Positions 1 through 6,177 are shown, counted from the first letter of the stretch. The stretch is DNA of 9,662 nucleotides from Polaribacter sp. (GCA_003537695.1 DPRC01000086.1:456-10117), one strand, 5' to 3'. A program made the numbers and translations. Notes: generated by a model from the sequence alone, not told the origin.

Positions 1-52
1 ATTGAACAAGCAAGTGAAAGAAAGTGATATTGATTTGATACAGTTAAATTAA
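1..52 (+). CDS. C-terminal tail of a possible plus-strand gene (partial)
   Basis: Reading from base 2, one plus frame stays open to a TAA at 50-52 and gives a 16-residue tail, LNKQVKESDIDLIQLN. The other two plus frames stop within the first 30 bases. The strongest support is position: a rho-independent hairpin with a T-tract follows about 15 bp after the stop, as expected at the end of a plus-strand gene converging on the minus-strand genes to the right. The fragment is too short to assign a family and could be chance open frame. Confidence 0.35.
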   Translation, partial: LNKQVKESDIDLIQLN

Positions 53-66
53 CAAACTACTTTAAA

Positions 67-100
67 CTAAAAAAAGCGACTTCTCAGTCGCTTTTTTTTT
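67..100. terminator. Bidirectional rho-independent terminator
   Basis: A perfect 6-bp stem, GCGACT (76-81) and AGTCGC (86-91), encloses a TCTC loop. An A-tract (70-75) precedes it and nine Ts (92-100) follow it, so it can work in both directions. It sits between the plus-strand tail ending at 52 and the minus-strand small membrane protein whose stop is at 102-104, which is the expected place for a terminator shared by convergent genes. Confidence 0.9.
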
Positions 101-101
101 A

Positions 102-350
102 TTATTTCATTTTTTTATTGGTAACATAAATGCCATAAAAAGCACTTAAAAAAACCTTTAATCCCCAAAAGTTTATCCATTTTCCTTCACTAAAATTCAC
201 TTCATGTACGCGGCCAAAGTCTCCTGCAAAAATAGCTTCCCAGCTATTCATAAGCAATGAAATTAAGGTCACCATTATAAAAAAGGGAATGGCAACTTTT
301 GATACGTTATTCCAAAAAAGGGGTTGTTTTATTTTTTCTAAAAACTTCAT
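102..350 (-). CDS. Small two-helix membrane protein of unknown function
   Basis: This 82-residue protein matches no named family that I recognise. A clear hydrophobic segment at about residues 17-36 is preceded by a lysine-rich amphipathic start (KFLEKIKQ). A second, weaker hydrophobic segment lies at about 59-76, followed by a basic tail (NKKMK). It is therefore probably a small inner-membrane protein with both ends in the cytoplasm. Its ATG directly follows the TAA of the upstream pyrophosphohydrolase gene with no gap, so the two are very likely co-transcribed and possibly translationally coupled. No Shine-Dalgarno is visible, only A-rich sequence. It ends at the bidirectional hairpin. Its reality is supported by position and composition. 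Function is unknown, and neighbourhood alone does not justify a link to nucleotide metabolism. Confidence 0.75.
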   Translation of the reverse strand: MKFLEKIKQPLFWNNVSKVAIPFFIMVTLISLLMNSWEAIFAGDFGRVHEVNFSEGKWINFWGLKVFLSAFYGIYVTNKKMK

Positions 351-677
351 TTATTTTAATTTTTGATTGTTATGATGGCGGTCGTGGTCGCGTTTTGTCT
401 TCACCTCTAACTTCTTATCAAAAGCCTCTTGTAAATTAATACCTGTTTGATTTGCTAAACACAACACCACAAATAATACGTCTGCCAACTCTTCCCCTAA
501 ATCTTTATTTTTATCTGACTCTTTTTCACTTTGCTCACCATAACGTCTGGCAATAATTCGGGCAACTTCACCAACCTCCTCTGTCAATTGTGCCATGTTT
601 GTAAGTTCATTAAAATAGCGCACACCATGCGCTTTAATCCAATCGTCTACTTGTTTTTGAGCATTTTCTGTATTCAT
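351..677 (-). CDS. MazG-like nucleotide pyrophosphohydrolase
   Basis: This 108-residue single-domain protein belongs to the all-alpha NTP pyrophosphatase (MazG-like) superfamily. These cytoplasmic enzymes hydrolyse a nucleoside triphosphate to the monophosphate and pyrophosphate, and are often described as house-cleaning enzymes for non-canonical nucleotides. The family's magnesium-binding pattern is present: E34-x-x-E37 in the first helix pair (EEVGE) and E63-x-x-D66 in the second (EELADVL), separated by a charged linker at 47-59. An R-R pair at 44-45 and the FDKKLEVKTKRD segment near the end are also typical of the short form. The C-terminus is rich in His, Asp and Arg. The substrate cannot be read from sequence. 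The gene is first of a two-gene unit with the small membrane protein, and a perfect -7 element lies 33 bp upstream of its ATG. Confidence 0.92.
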   Translation of the reverse strand: MNTENAQKQVDDWIKAHGVRYFNELTNMAQLTEEVGEVARIIARRYGEQSEKESDKNKDLGEELADVLFVVLCLANQTGINLQEAFDKKLEVKTKRDHDRHHNNQKLK

Positions 678-710
678 ATTTCTTTTATTAAAAGATTAAC
701 CCTTAAAAAT

Positions 711-718
711 CAAAGATA
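711..718 (-). promoter_or_regulatory. Putative -7 element of the pyrophosphohydrolase promoter
   Basis: On the minus strand this reads TATCTTTG, an exact match to the Bacteroidota -7 consensus TAnnTTTG. The distance to the ATG (675-677) gives an untranslated leader of about 25 nt. No convincing TTTG or TTG -33 element lies 17-20 bp upstream, so the call rests on the -7 element and its position. Confidence 0.4.
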
Positions 719-821
719 GTTTTTCTAATATAATTTCGTTTGTTTGTGTGTTTTAAAAACAACAAGCACCTACTATCGAGTCTCCAACTACTTGTATTTA
801 GAGCAGCCTATAAACTGTCAA
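719..821. other. Short intergenic stretch with no recognised gene
   Basis: This is the remainder of the gap between the thioredoxin-fold gene (stop at 822-824) and the pyrophosphohydrolase promoter. I see no stable hairpin with a T-tract that would terminate the minus-strand gene to the right, and no credible small ORF. Read-through into the pyrophosphohydrolase pair is possible. Confidence 0.5.
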
Positions 822-1376
822 TTACTTCCACTTAATTCCACAACCTACACTGGGCTTCTGATGCTCTAATGCCGCTTTATTTTCCAATAAATGGTTTAAA
901 GCATTTCGAATATCTTTTCCAGTTACTGGCTTCCCATTTCCTGGTCTGGAAGCATCTAGTTGTCCGTGATACACCGCTTTTAAATCGGCATCAAAAACAT
1001 AGAAATCTGGGGTGCACGCAGCAGCATATGCTTTTGCTACTTCTTGCGTTTCATCAAACAAATAGGGAAAAGGATACTTTAAATCTTCTGCAACTTGCTT
1101 CATCAATTGTGGACCATCTTGCGGATACTTCTCAATTTCATTAGAACTGATGGCTATAAAATGAATCCCTTTTGCCTGGTATTCATTTGCCATTTTTATC
1201 AATTCAGGATTTACGTGAATTACAAATGGGCAATGATTACAAATAAACATAAGTACCGTTCCTTTTTTACCTTTTGCAGTTGTCAAAGAGTAGCTCTTAT
1301 TATCTACGGTATTTATTAGAGCAAAGTCTGGTGCTTTTTTTCCTATTGTAAAATCGTTTGATTCTGTGAGTGCCAT
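822..1376 (-). CDS. Thioredoxin-fold, peroxiredoxin-like protein (AhpC/TSA type)
   Basis: This 184-residue protein has the thioredoxin/AhpC-TSA fold of the PRX_like1 type. Landmarks are the N-terminal GKKAPDFAL entry strand, the CNHCPFV active-site loop (Cys46 and Cys49) after the KKGTVLMFI strand, a central segment on which the YPFPYLFDE motif lies, the cis-proline region CTPDFYVFD, and a conserved C-terminal tail with GCGIKWK. It probably acts as a thiol-disulfide or peroxide-handling enzyme; the exact substrate is not known. No signal peptide is apparent from this start, suggesting a cytoplasmic location. The frame is open back to an ATG at 1452-1454, which would add 26 poorly conserved-looking residues. 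I chose the ATG at 1374-1376 because MALTESNDFTIGKKAPDF matches where homologues usually begin and an A-rich stretch precedes it. It follows the flavoprotein gene by about 120 bp. Confidence 0.88.
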   Translation of the reverse strand: MALTESNDFTIGKKAPDFALINTVDNKSYSLTTAKGKKGTVLMFICNHCPFVIHVNPELIKMANEYQAKGIHFIAISSNEIEKYPQDGPQLMKQVAEDLKYPFPYLFDETQEVAKAYAAACTPDFYVFDADLKAVYHGQLDASRPGNGKPVTGKDIRNALNHLLENKAALEHQKPSVGCGIKWK

Positions 1377-1499
1377 AATTTTATTTTTATCAATTTTATT
1401 GGATGCTGTAGTTTTAAAATAAGCAGCATGAAAGCTAGAGTAGGCTGCATTCATTTGAAATCTTTCATCCTATGCATTCTTAGGGGTCTGCTTAAAATT

Positions 1500-2714
1500 T
1501 TACCCTTCTTCTGCCAAAGCTTTTGCACAAATGTAGCCACCGGTCCAAGCATTCTGAAAGTTAAAACCACCAGTAACTGCATCAATGTTTAAAACTTCAC
1601 CAACAAAAAAGAGTGCTTTGTGTTTTTTACTTTCGAATCGTTTGAAATTAATTTCTTTTAAATCTACGCCACCAGCAGTTACAAACTCCTCCTTAAAAGT
1701 AGTTCTGCCATTTGCATTGTATCTGCCTTTTGTAAGTTCATTTGCTAATTTCTCTAATTGACTGCTATTTAAATCTGCCCAATTTTGCGTTTTCGAAATA
1801 TCTGAAAACAACACAAAACGCTCCCACAACCTTCTAGAAACTTCTGTAAAAGGAGATTTTAAAATAACTGTTTTGCGAGGTTCTTTCTTTTTCAAGTTTA
1901 AGAGGACATTCAACACCTTATCTGTTGGTCTTGACAACCAATTTACCTCCACATTGTATTGGTAATTTTTATCCGCTAAAATTCGTGCACCAAAGGCAGA
2001 CAACTTCAGTACTGCAGGTCCACTCATACCCCAATGTGTAATTAATAAAGGTCCAGATGCTTCTAGTTTTGTTCCTACAATAGTTACCGTTGCGTTTGGA
2101 ACTGAAATCCCTAACAAATCAACCAATCTTTTATCATTGATATTGAACGTAAACAAAGAGGGTACTGGCGCAATAACAGCATGGTCTAAGGTTTCGCATA
2201 ACTCCCAAACTTTCTTAGAACTCCCTGCCGCAATTACTAATTTATCAGCTTCAAAAACCTGTTCTTTTGTGTGCAACAGCCACTTTCCATCTTGACGGTT
2301 TACGGAATTTACCCCGTGATTTGTCAATACTTTAATATCCAAGGCATCCACTGCTTTCTGAAAACAAGCTACAATTGCCTGACTGGTATTGGCTTCGGGA
2401 AAAACACGATTGTCGCCTTCAATTTTCAAAGGAACCCCGCGATCATCAAACCATTCAAAAGTATCGCCAGTCATAAATTGATGAAATGGACCTAACAACT
2501 CTTTCTCTCCCCTTGGATAAAATTTCACCAATTCTTTTGGCTCAAAACAGGCGTGTGTTACATTGCACCTACCTCCGCCAGAAATCTTTACTTTCTGCAA
2601 GACATCTTTTCCTTTTTCAAGAATTGTAATGTCTAGTTCAGGATTTTTTTCTTTTGCATTGATTGCCGTAAAATATCCTGCTGCTCCACCTCCAATAATT
2701 ACTATTTTATTCAT
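1500..2714 (-). CDS. HI0933/BaiN-type NAD(P)/FAD-dependent oxidoreductase
   Basis: This 404-residue flavoprotein has the normal length for the HI0933 (YhiN/BaiN) family. The N-terminus begins a Rossmann strand with the dinucleotide-binding loop GGGAAG at residues 8-13, and an acidic residue ends the second strand (ILEKG, E33). The family signature SGGGRCN follows at 45-51. The middle carries the conserved THWGMSGPAVL segment (226-236). The C-terminal FAD-contact region reads GEVLNIDAVTGGFNFQNAW (372-390), followed by TGGY. These motifs identify the family securely but not the substrate. BaiN in gut clostridia is linked to bile-acid dehydroxylation, which is not a sensible inference here, and most family members are uncharacterised. 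It is cytoplasmic. It follows the GHMP kinase by 51 bp on the same strand with no terminator between them, so it probably shares the mevalonate-gene transcript. Confidence 0.92.
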   Translation of the reverse strand: MNKIVIIGGGAAGYFTAINAKEKNPELDITILEKGKDVLQKVKISGGGRCNVTHACFEPKELVKFYPRGEKELLGPFHQFMTGDTFEWFDDRGVPLKIEGDNRVFPEANTSQAIVACFQKAVDALDIKVLTNHGVNSVNRQDGKWLLHTKEQVFEADKLVIAAGSSKKVWELCETLDHAVIAPVPSLFTFNINDKRLVDLLGISVPNATVTIVGTKLEASGPLLITHWGMSGPAVLKLSAFGARILADKNYQYNVEVNWLSRPTDKVLNVLLNLKKKEPRKTVILKSPFTEVSRRLWERFVLFSDISKTQNWADLNSSQLEKLANELTKGRYNANGRTTFKEEFVTAGGVDLKEINFKRFESKKHKALFFVGEVLNIDAVTGGFNFQNAWTGGYICAKALAEEG

Positions 2715-2765
2715 TTTTTATATTTTAGACCTCATAGCATTCGCAACCTATGTGCTCTTGTAAGT

Positions 2766-3692
2766 TTATAAAATCATTTCTGAGTACTGCAGTAGAGTCT
2801 CAAATCCTTTCTTCTTAAAATACGCTGGCGTTTCATCGTTTCCCGTCACCATTACAAAGTCACCGCCCCAAGCACCCAAACTTTTTACTTCTCCAAAATA
2901 ATCAGAAAATAAATTTTCTTTTACAGGATTTATGTTGATAATTGAGCTAATTATTTGCTCATGCTCTACAATCAATTTATTGAAATCGACCATTGAAGTT
3001 GCCTTTAAAAATGCGTCAGAAATTTCCGAAATATCGGTTATTTCTTTCTGAAAAGAAACACCACTTTCCCGAAACTTTGCAATCCCTTCTTTAGAATCCT
3101 GTTTGTGATTCAAATGCACAAAAAACAACTGTTCTTTAAAACTAGGATTGAAAACCACATTTTCTACTACCGGCTTTGCTTCTTTAATTTTGTAAAATAT
3201 GGGGGTATTATTTTGCGCACAAGCGATATCATAACCACTCCCCTTAAAGGAGTTCCAGAGTAATTGAAATGCATCTACTTTTGCCCAACTCGCAATCGAA
3301 TTTATCAACGTAGAAGAACTTCCCAACCCCCAATTCCTAGGAAACGTGAGGTTTGTTTTCACTACAAATCCATGTTCCGAATTTAGAAAATTTGGATTGG
3401 CTCTTTTCGCTTCTTGTAAGATACTCAGCAACGTTTCTGCAATCACTTCTGCACTTCCTTCTTTATTAGATTTAAAAGTACAATTTACCAAACGTAATTT
3501 TGGTAAATCGAAGACCGCTTCAAACCAGCATTCTCCAGAATGTGTAAAACTACCCCAAATTAATTGGGATTCTTTGATTTTTTCAACGACTAAATCTTGC
3601 CCAAATTTTGTTGGCAACGCCAAAGATTTTGCGCCGTCAAGGACCAGGTATTCCCCGGTTAATAAAAGTTTTCCATTGGAGTAATAGTTCAT
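2766..3692 (-). CDS. GYDIA-family GHMP kinase, candidate phosphomevalonate kinase
   Basis: This 308-residue protein belongs to the GHMP (galacto-, homoserine, mevalonate, phosphomevalonate) kinase superfamily. Motif 1 is seen at 7-20 (GKLLLTGEYLVLDG). The glycine-rich ATP-binding motif 2 is PRNWGLGSSS at 118-127. GSGYDIACA at 151-159 gives the family its name, with D155 at the position of the usual acidic active-site residue. The C-terminal glycine-rich motif 3 is SLGAWGGDFVMVTG at 271-284. The GLGSS and GSG-aromatic-D pattern resembles mevalonate and phosphomevalonate kinases rather than diphosphomevalonate decarboxylase. The gene lies 35 bp after HMG-CoA reductase on the same strand, which points to the mevalonate pathway of isoprenoid synthesis in the cytoplasm. 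Phosphomevalonate kinase is my inference; mevalonate kinase is the main alternative. It is somewhat shorter than typical phosphomevalonate kinases. Confidence 0.93.
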   Translation of the reverse strand: MNYYSNGKLLLTGEYLVLDGAKSLALPTKFGQDLVVEKIKESQLIWGSFTHSGECWFEAVFDLPKLRLVNCTFKSNKEGSAEVIAETLLSILQEAKRANPNFLNSEHGFVVKTNLTFPRNWGLGSSSTLINSIASWAKVDAFQLLWNSFKGSGYDIACAQNNTPIFYKIKEAKPVVENVVFNPSFKEQLFFVHLNHKQDSKEGIAKFRESGVSFQKEITDISEISDAFLKATSMVDFNKLIVEHEQIISSIININPVKENLFSDYFGEVKSLGAWGGDFVMVTGNDETPAYFKKKGFETLLQYSEMIL

Positions 3693-3727
3693 TAATTTAT
3701 AAATCTTACGATCGTAGGTTTTTTTGA

Positions 3728-5002
3728 TTATCTCTTATTAATTTCCTCAAACTTAGAAACTACTGCTGCATGAGAAACTGTTTTCCCTTCAAAAAATCTT
3801 GTTATTTTTTCCTTTTCACGCAACGATGCTCCTAGCTGATTTAAAATATTCTGCAGGTGCATTTTCATATGACCGTGCTGAATACCGCTGGTTGTTAAAG
3901 CTCTTAATGCAGCAAAGTTTTGAGCCAAACCTGCCGTTGCAATAATTTGCATCAATTCTTTTGCAGAGGGTTGCTGTAACATTTCTAAAGACAACTTTGC
4001 CAAAGGATGCAATGCCGTGATGCCTCCAACGGTTCCCAATGCCAACGGCAAGTCTAACCAGAATTTGAAAACTCCGTCATCAATTGCACAATGAGACAAA
4101 CTTGTATACTTCCCAGAACGCGCAGCATATGCATGCACTCCAGCCTCCACAGCTCTAAAGTCGTTTCCCGTTGCTATGACTACCGCATCTACCCCATTCA
4201 TAATTCCTTTGTTGTGAGTTACGGCTCTGTAAGGTTCAATTTCTGCTATTTTTACTGCCTGATAAAATTTCTCTACAAATTTTTGAGGATTTGGGACCCC
4301 CAATTCTTCAATTTTACAAGACACCTCTGCTCTTACCAAACACTCCGGAACGTAATTAGACAAAATACTCATCACAATTTCAATTGCATCATTCCTAAAT
4401 TCTCCTGCAATTGCCTCTAAACAAGAATTAATGAAATTCGCACCCATAGAGTCCTTCGTTTCAAAAGTAATGTGTAATTGGTAGTAATTTTCTAGCTCCG
4501 CAGTTTTATCAACTAATTTTATATCTAAAATTCCGCCACCACGTTTTTCCATGTTTTTAGTAATGGAAGCTGTTGCTGCAACTAATGCGATCTTCTTTTC
4601 CTTAAAATAACGCTCTAAAGTTGCTGTATCTCCAGCAAACATAAAATGTACTTGCCCAATTTTTGTGGTTCCTAAAACCGTAGTTTTAAAACCTCCCTTG
4701 GTACTCCAAAATTTAGCAACCAAGGAAGCTGCCGCTACCACAGAGCTCTCTTCGGTAACCATTGGGACTGCATATTCCTTACCGTTTATTAAAAAATTAG
4801 GTGCAACTCCCATTGGTAAATAGAAATTAGAAACTGTATTTTCTATAAAATCGTCATGAAGTTGTTGTAATTTTTTATCGTCGTGCCAATATTGCTTTAT
4901 GGTATTAATTGCATTTGAATTATTATCAAAATAATTTTCCACCAACCAATTTATTTTTTCCTCTTTTGTTAATTTGGAAAAACCCGATATCATCTTTGTC
5001 AT
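3728..5002 (-). CDS. Hydroxymethylglutaryl-CoA reductase, class II
   Basis: This 424-residue enzyme interconverts HMG-CoA and mevalonate. It is cytoplasmic, lacks the membrane anchor of class I enzymes and has the usual class II length. Active-site segments are visible: TEESSVVAA with the catalytic glutamate (E84/E85), the DSMGAN motif at 184-189, HNKGIMNG with K265, ATGND with D281, and GHMKMH with the catalytic histidine H378. Annotation pipelines often call this family 'degradative' after the Pseudomonas mevalonii enzyme, but class II enzymes also serve biosynthesis in bacteria using the mevalonate pathway. The adjacent GHMP kinase makes biosynthesis the better reading here. NADH versus NADPH preference cannot be decided by eye. 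The start at 5000-5002 is preferred over Met4 because a perfect -7 element lies 23 bp upstream. It heads the minus-strand block. Confidence 0.96.
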   Translation of the reverse strand: MTKMISGFSKLTKEEKINWLVENYFDNNSNAINTIKQYWHDDKKLQQLHDDFIENTVSNFYLPMGVAPNFLINGKEYAVPMVTEESSVVAAASLVAKFWSTKGGFKTTVLGTTKIGQVHFMFAGDTATLERYFKEKKIALVAATASITKNMEKRGGGILDIKLVDKTAELENYYQLHITFETKDSMGANFINSCLEAIAGEFRNDAIEIVMSILSNYVPECLVRAEVSCKIEELGVPNPQKFVEKFYQAVKIAEIEPYRAVTHNKGIMNGVDAVVIATGNDFRAVEAGVHAYAARSGKYTSLSHCAIDDGVFKFWLDLPLALGTVGGITALHPLAKLSLEMLQQPSAKELMQIIATAGLAQNFAALRALTTSGIQHGHMKMHLQNILNQLGASLREKEKITRFFEGKTVSHAAVVSKFEEINKR

Positions 5003-5025
5003 TGTATTCTATAAGTAAACTTGTA

Positions 5026-5033
5026 CAAAGATA
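5026..5033 (-). promoter_or_regulatory. Putative -7 element of the HMG-CoA reductase operon
   Basis: The minus strand reads TATCTTTG, an exact TAnnTTTG match, 23 bp before the ATG at 5000-5002. The 9-mer CAAAGATAG (plus-strand reading) is identical to that upstream of the pyrophosphohydrolase at 711-719. A good TTG -33 box at the usual 17-20 bp spacing is not visible. The predicted transcript would have a leader of only about 15 nt. Confidence 0.45.
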
Positions 5034-5058
5034 GATGAATCTAACAAATTAGTTAAAA

Positions 5059-5122
5059 GATTCTTAAAAAAGTCTTTTTTATTATTTGTCTTAATCAAGA
5101 GTTAACCAACACTTTAAGAATC
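5059..5122. repeat. 10-bp inverted repeat with 44-bp spacer
   Basis: GATTCTTAAA at 5059-5068 is the exact reverse complement of TTTAAGAATC at 5113-5122. The arms lie upstream of the HMG-CoA reductase promoter. They are too far apart for an ordinary hairpin terminator and could be paired protein-binding sites. At this AT content, coincidence is quite possible. Confidence 0.4.
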
Positions 5123-5199
5123 CTCAAAATAATAAACACTCCATGAAGAATACCTATTCATATTCCTTATTGTTTTAAAAATACCATAATATATAGTCT

Positions 5200-5230
5200 A
5201 TGAATCATAATATTTATTGATATTATTCAT
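5200..5230. repeat. AT-rich bulged hairpin upstream of the SPFH gene
   Basis: The left arm ATGAATCATAATAT (5200-5213) pairs with ATATTATTCAT (5220-5230) around a TTATTG loop. Eleven base pairs form, interrupted only by a three-base CAT bulge in the left arm. There is no T-tract, so it is not a terminator. It lies 15 bp before the possible -7 element of the SPFH gene, where an operator could sit. Confidence 0.45.
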
Positions 5231-5245
5231 AAAAAAGTCTAATTC

Positions 5246-5253
5246 TAAATTCG
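5246..5253 (+). promoter_or_regulatory. Possible -7 element of the SPFH lipoprotein gene
   Basis: TAAATTCG differs from the Bacteroidota -7 consensus TAnnTTTG at one base. It lies 66 bp before the chosen ATG. The nearest upstream TTG (5217-5219) is too far away for a standard -33 box, so support is weak. Confidence 0.25.
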
Positions 5254-5319
5254 GTAGAAAAAAAGATTTTGGCCGTAAATTTATCATCATTTAATAGAAT
5301 ATTTAAACCCAATAAAATT

Positions 5320-6114
5320 ATGAAAAATTTAAGCATCCCTATTTTAATTTTAGTACTCGTTTTTGCGAGTTGTGCGGTCATTAGACCAGGAGAGGTAGGA
5401 ATCAAACAAACGTTAGGAAAGTTTGCTGCCGAAGTTAAGGTGCAAGGCACAATACTTTACAACCCAATCATTAGCAGAGTAATTAAGGAATCTACAAAAA
5501 CAAGTAATATAAAACTCGTTTTAAGCTTGCCAAGTAAAGAGGGCTTGAGTGTAAATTCTGAAATATCAATTTTATATCGCCTACAGGCAAACAAAGTAGC
5601 CTCTGTTTTAGAAAATTTAGGACAAAATTACGAAGATGTAATTACCAGTGTATTTAGATCTGCAGCTTCTGATGTTTGTGCACAGTTTTTTGCAAAAGAC
5701 ATGCATTCCGGTATGAGAGCCGATATCGAAAGTGAAATCTTAAAAAAGATGAAAATTAATTTAGAGTTGCAAGCAGACGGTGTTGTTTTAATTGCAGTAT
5801 TAATGAAAAGAATTCAATTGCCGAATGGTTTGGCAAACTCTATTGAAAGAAAGCTTCAAGCAGAGCAAGATGCGATGCGAATGGAATTTGTTTTAGATCA
5901 AGAAAGATTAGAAGCGGACAGAAAAATTATCAATGCCAAGGGAGAAAGAGATGCTCAAATTATTATTTCTGAGGGATTGACAAAGGAAATCATCAGAATT
6001 AAGGCAATTGAAGCTTTTAGAGAACTCTCAAAATCTACCAATGCTAAAATCATTATTACAGACGGAAAAACACCTTTTATAGTAGGGAGCCAAGAGACTG
6101 ATATAAAAAAATAA
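5320..6114 (+). CDS. SPFH/prohibitin-family lipoprotein
   Basis: This 264-residue protein belongs to the SPFH (stomatin, prohibitin, flotillin, HflK/C) superfamily, which forms large membrane-associated oligomeric scaffolds. A short basic start and hydrophobic stretch (residues 3-17) end at FASC, a lipobox-like sequence with Cys18 as the probable lipidated residue. The SPFH domain begins at once with VIRPGEVGIKQTLGKF (20-35) and continues to about 175. A charged helix likely to form a coiled coil (about 175-225) and the prohibitin-like end AKIIITDGKTPFIV (242-255) follow. Anchoring would be by lipid to a periplasm-facing membrane rather than by a transmembrane helix. An in-frame TTG at 5269 would add 17 residues, but this would bury the signal sequence, so ATG at 5320 is preferred. 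The precise cellular role is unknown. It is a single-gene unit with its own terminator. Confidence 0.9.
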   Translation: MKNLSIPILILVLVFASCAVIRPGEVGIKQTLGKFAAEVKVQGTILYNPIISRVIKESTKTSNIKLVLSLPSKEGLSVNSEISILYRLQANKVASVLENLGQNYEDVITSVFRSAASDVCAQFFAKDMHSGMRADIESEILKKMKINLELQADGVVLIAVLMKRIQLPNGLANSIERKLQAEQDAMRMEFVLDQERLEADRKIINAKGERDAQIIISEGLTKEIIRIKAIEAFRELSKSTNAKIIITDGKTPFIVGSQETDIKK

Positions 6115-6142
6115 ATCTCCAGAAACACCAGTGATAAATGAT

Positions 6143-6177
6143 AAACTCGACAAGCCTTTGTGCTTCTCGAGTTTTTT
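6143..6177 (+). terminator. Rho-independent terminator of the SPFH gene
   Basis: An 8-bp perfect stem, AAACTCGA (6143-6150) with TCGAGTTT (6167-6174), is extended after one C-C mismatch by AAG/CTT around the loop CCTTTGTG. A run of six Ts (6172-6177) follows. It lies 28 bp after the SPFH stop codon and separates that gene from the peptidase promoter. Confidence 0.88.

Larger units (their letters stand above)
5003..5319. other. Divergent AT-rich regulatory region between HMG-CoA reductase and the SPFH gene
   Basis: This 317-bp stretch contains no credible gene. From left to right it holds the minus-strand -7 element (5026-5033), a 10-bp inverted repeat with distant arms (GATTCTTAAA at 5059-5068, TTTAAGAATC at 5113-5122), an AT-rich hairpin (5200-5230) and a possible plus-strand -7 element (TAAATTCG at 5246-5253). 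ATTCAT or ATGAAT hexamers recur at 5156-5161, 5200-5205 and 5225-5230. This is what a two-way promoter region would look like, though no regulator site can be named. Confidence 0.6.

Noticed and set aside
531..719. Plus-strand ORF opposite the pyrophosphohydrolase
   Set aside because: It is a shadow of a gene with clear MazG motifs, and its translation resembles no protein family.
869..1319. Two overlapping plus-strand ORFs opposite the thioredoxin-fold gene
   Set aside because: Both are antisense shadows of a well-supported coding frame; the translations are low-complexity and lack domains.
3707..3725. Perfect palindrome TACGATCGTA followed by GG and a run of Ts, between HMG-CoA reductase and the GHMP kinase
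   Set aside because: The T-tract is on the plus strand, whereas both flanking genes are transcribed from the minus strand, and the palindrome leaves no loop. It cannot act as a terminator for these genes and is probably chance or at most a protein site.
3346..4420. Plus-strand ORFs of about 110 codons opposite the GHMP kinase and HMG-CoA reductase
   Set aside because: They lie antisense to conserved catalytic regions and show no motifs or start context of their own.
5055..5080. Terminator-like AAAAGA...TCTTTT hairpin with trailing Ts
   Set aside because: The stem is six weak, mostly A-T pairs with a 12-base loop, and no plus-strand gene ends nearby.
5269..5319. Extension of the SPFH gene to an upstream TTG start
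   Set aside because: It would place 17 hydrophilic residues ahead of a good lipoprotein signal sequence; the ATG at 5320 has the normal A-rich context.
5223..5450. Minus-strand 75-residue ORF across the SPFH promoter and signal sequence
   Set aside because: It is antisense to the lipoprotein start, has no recognisable features and overlaps the probable promoter.
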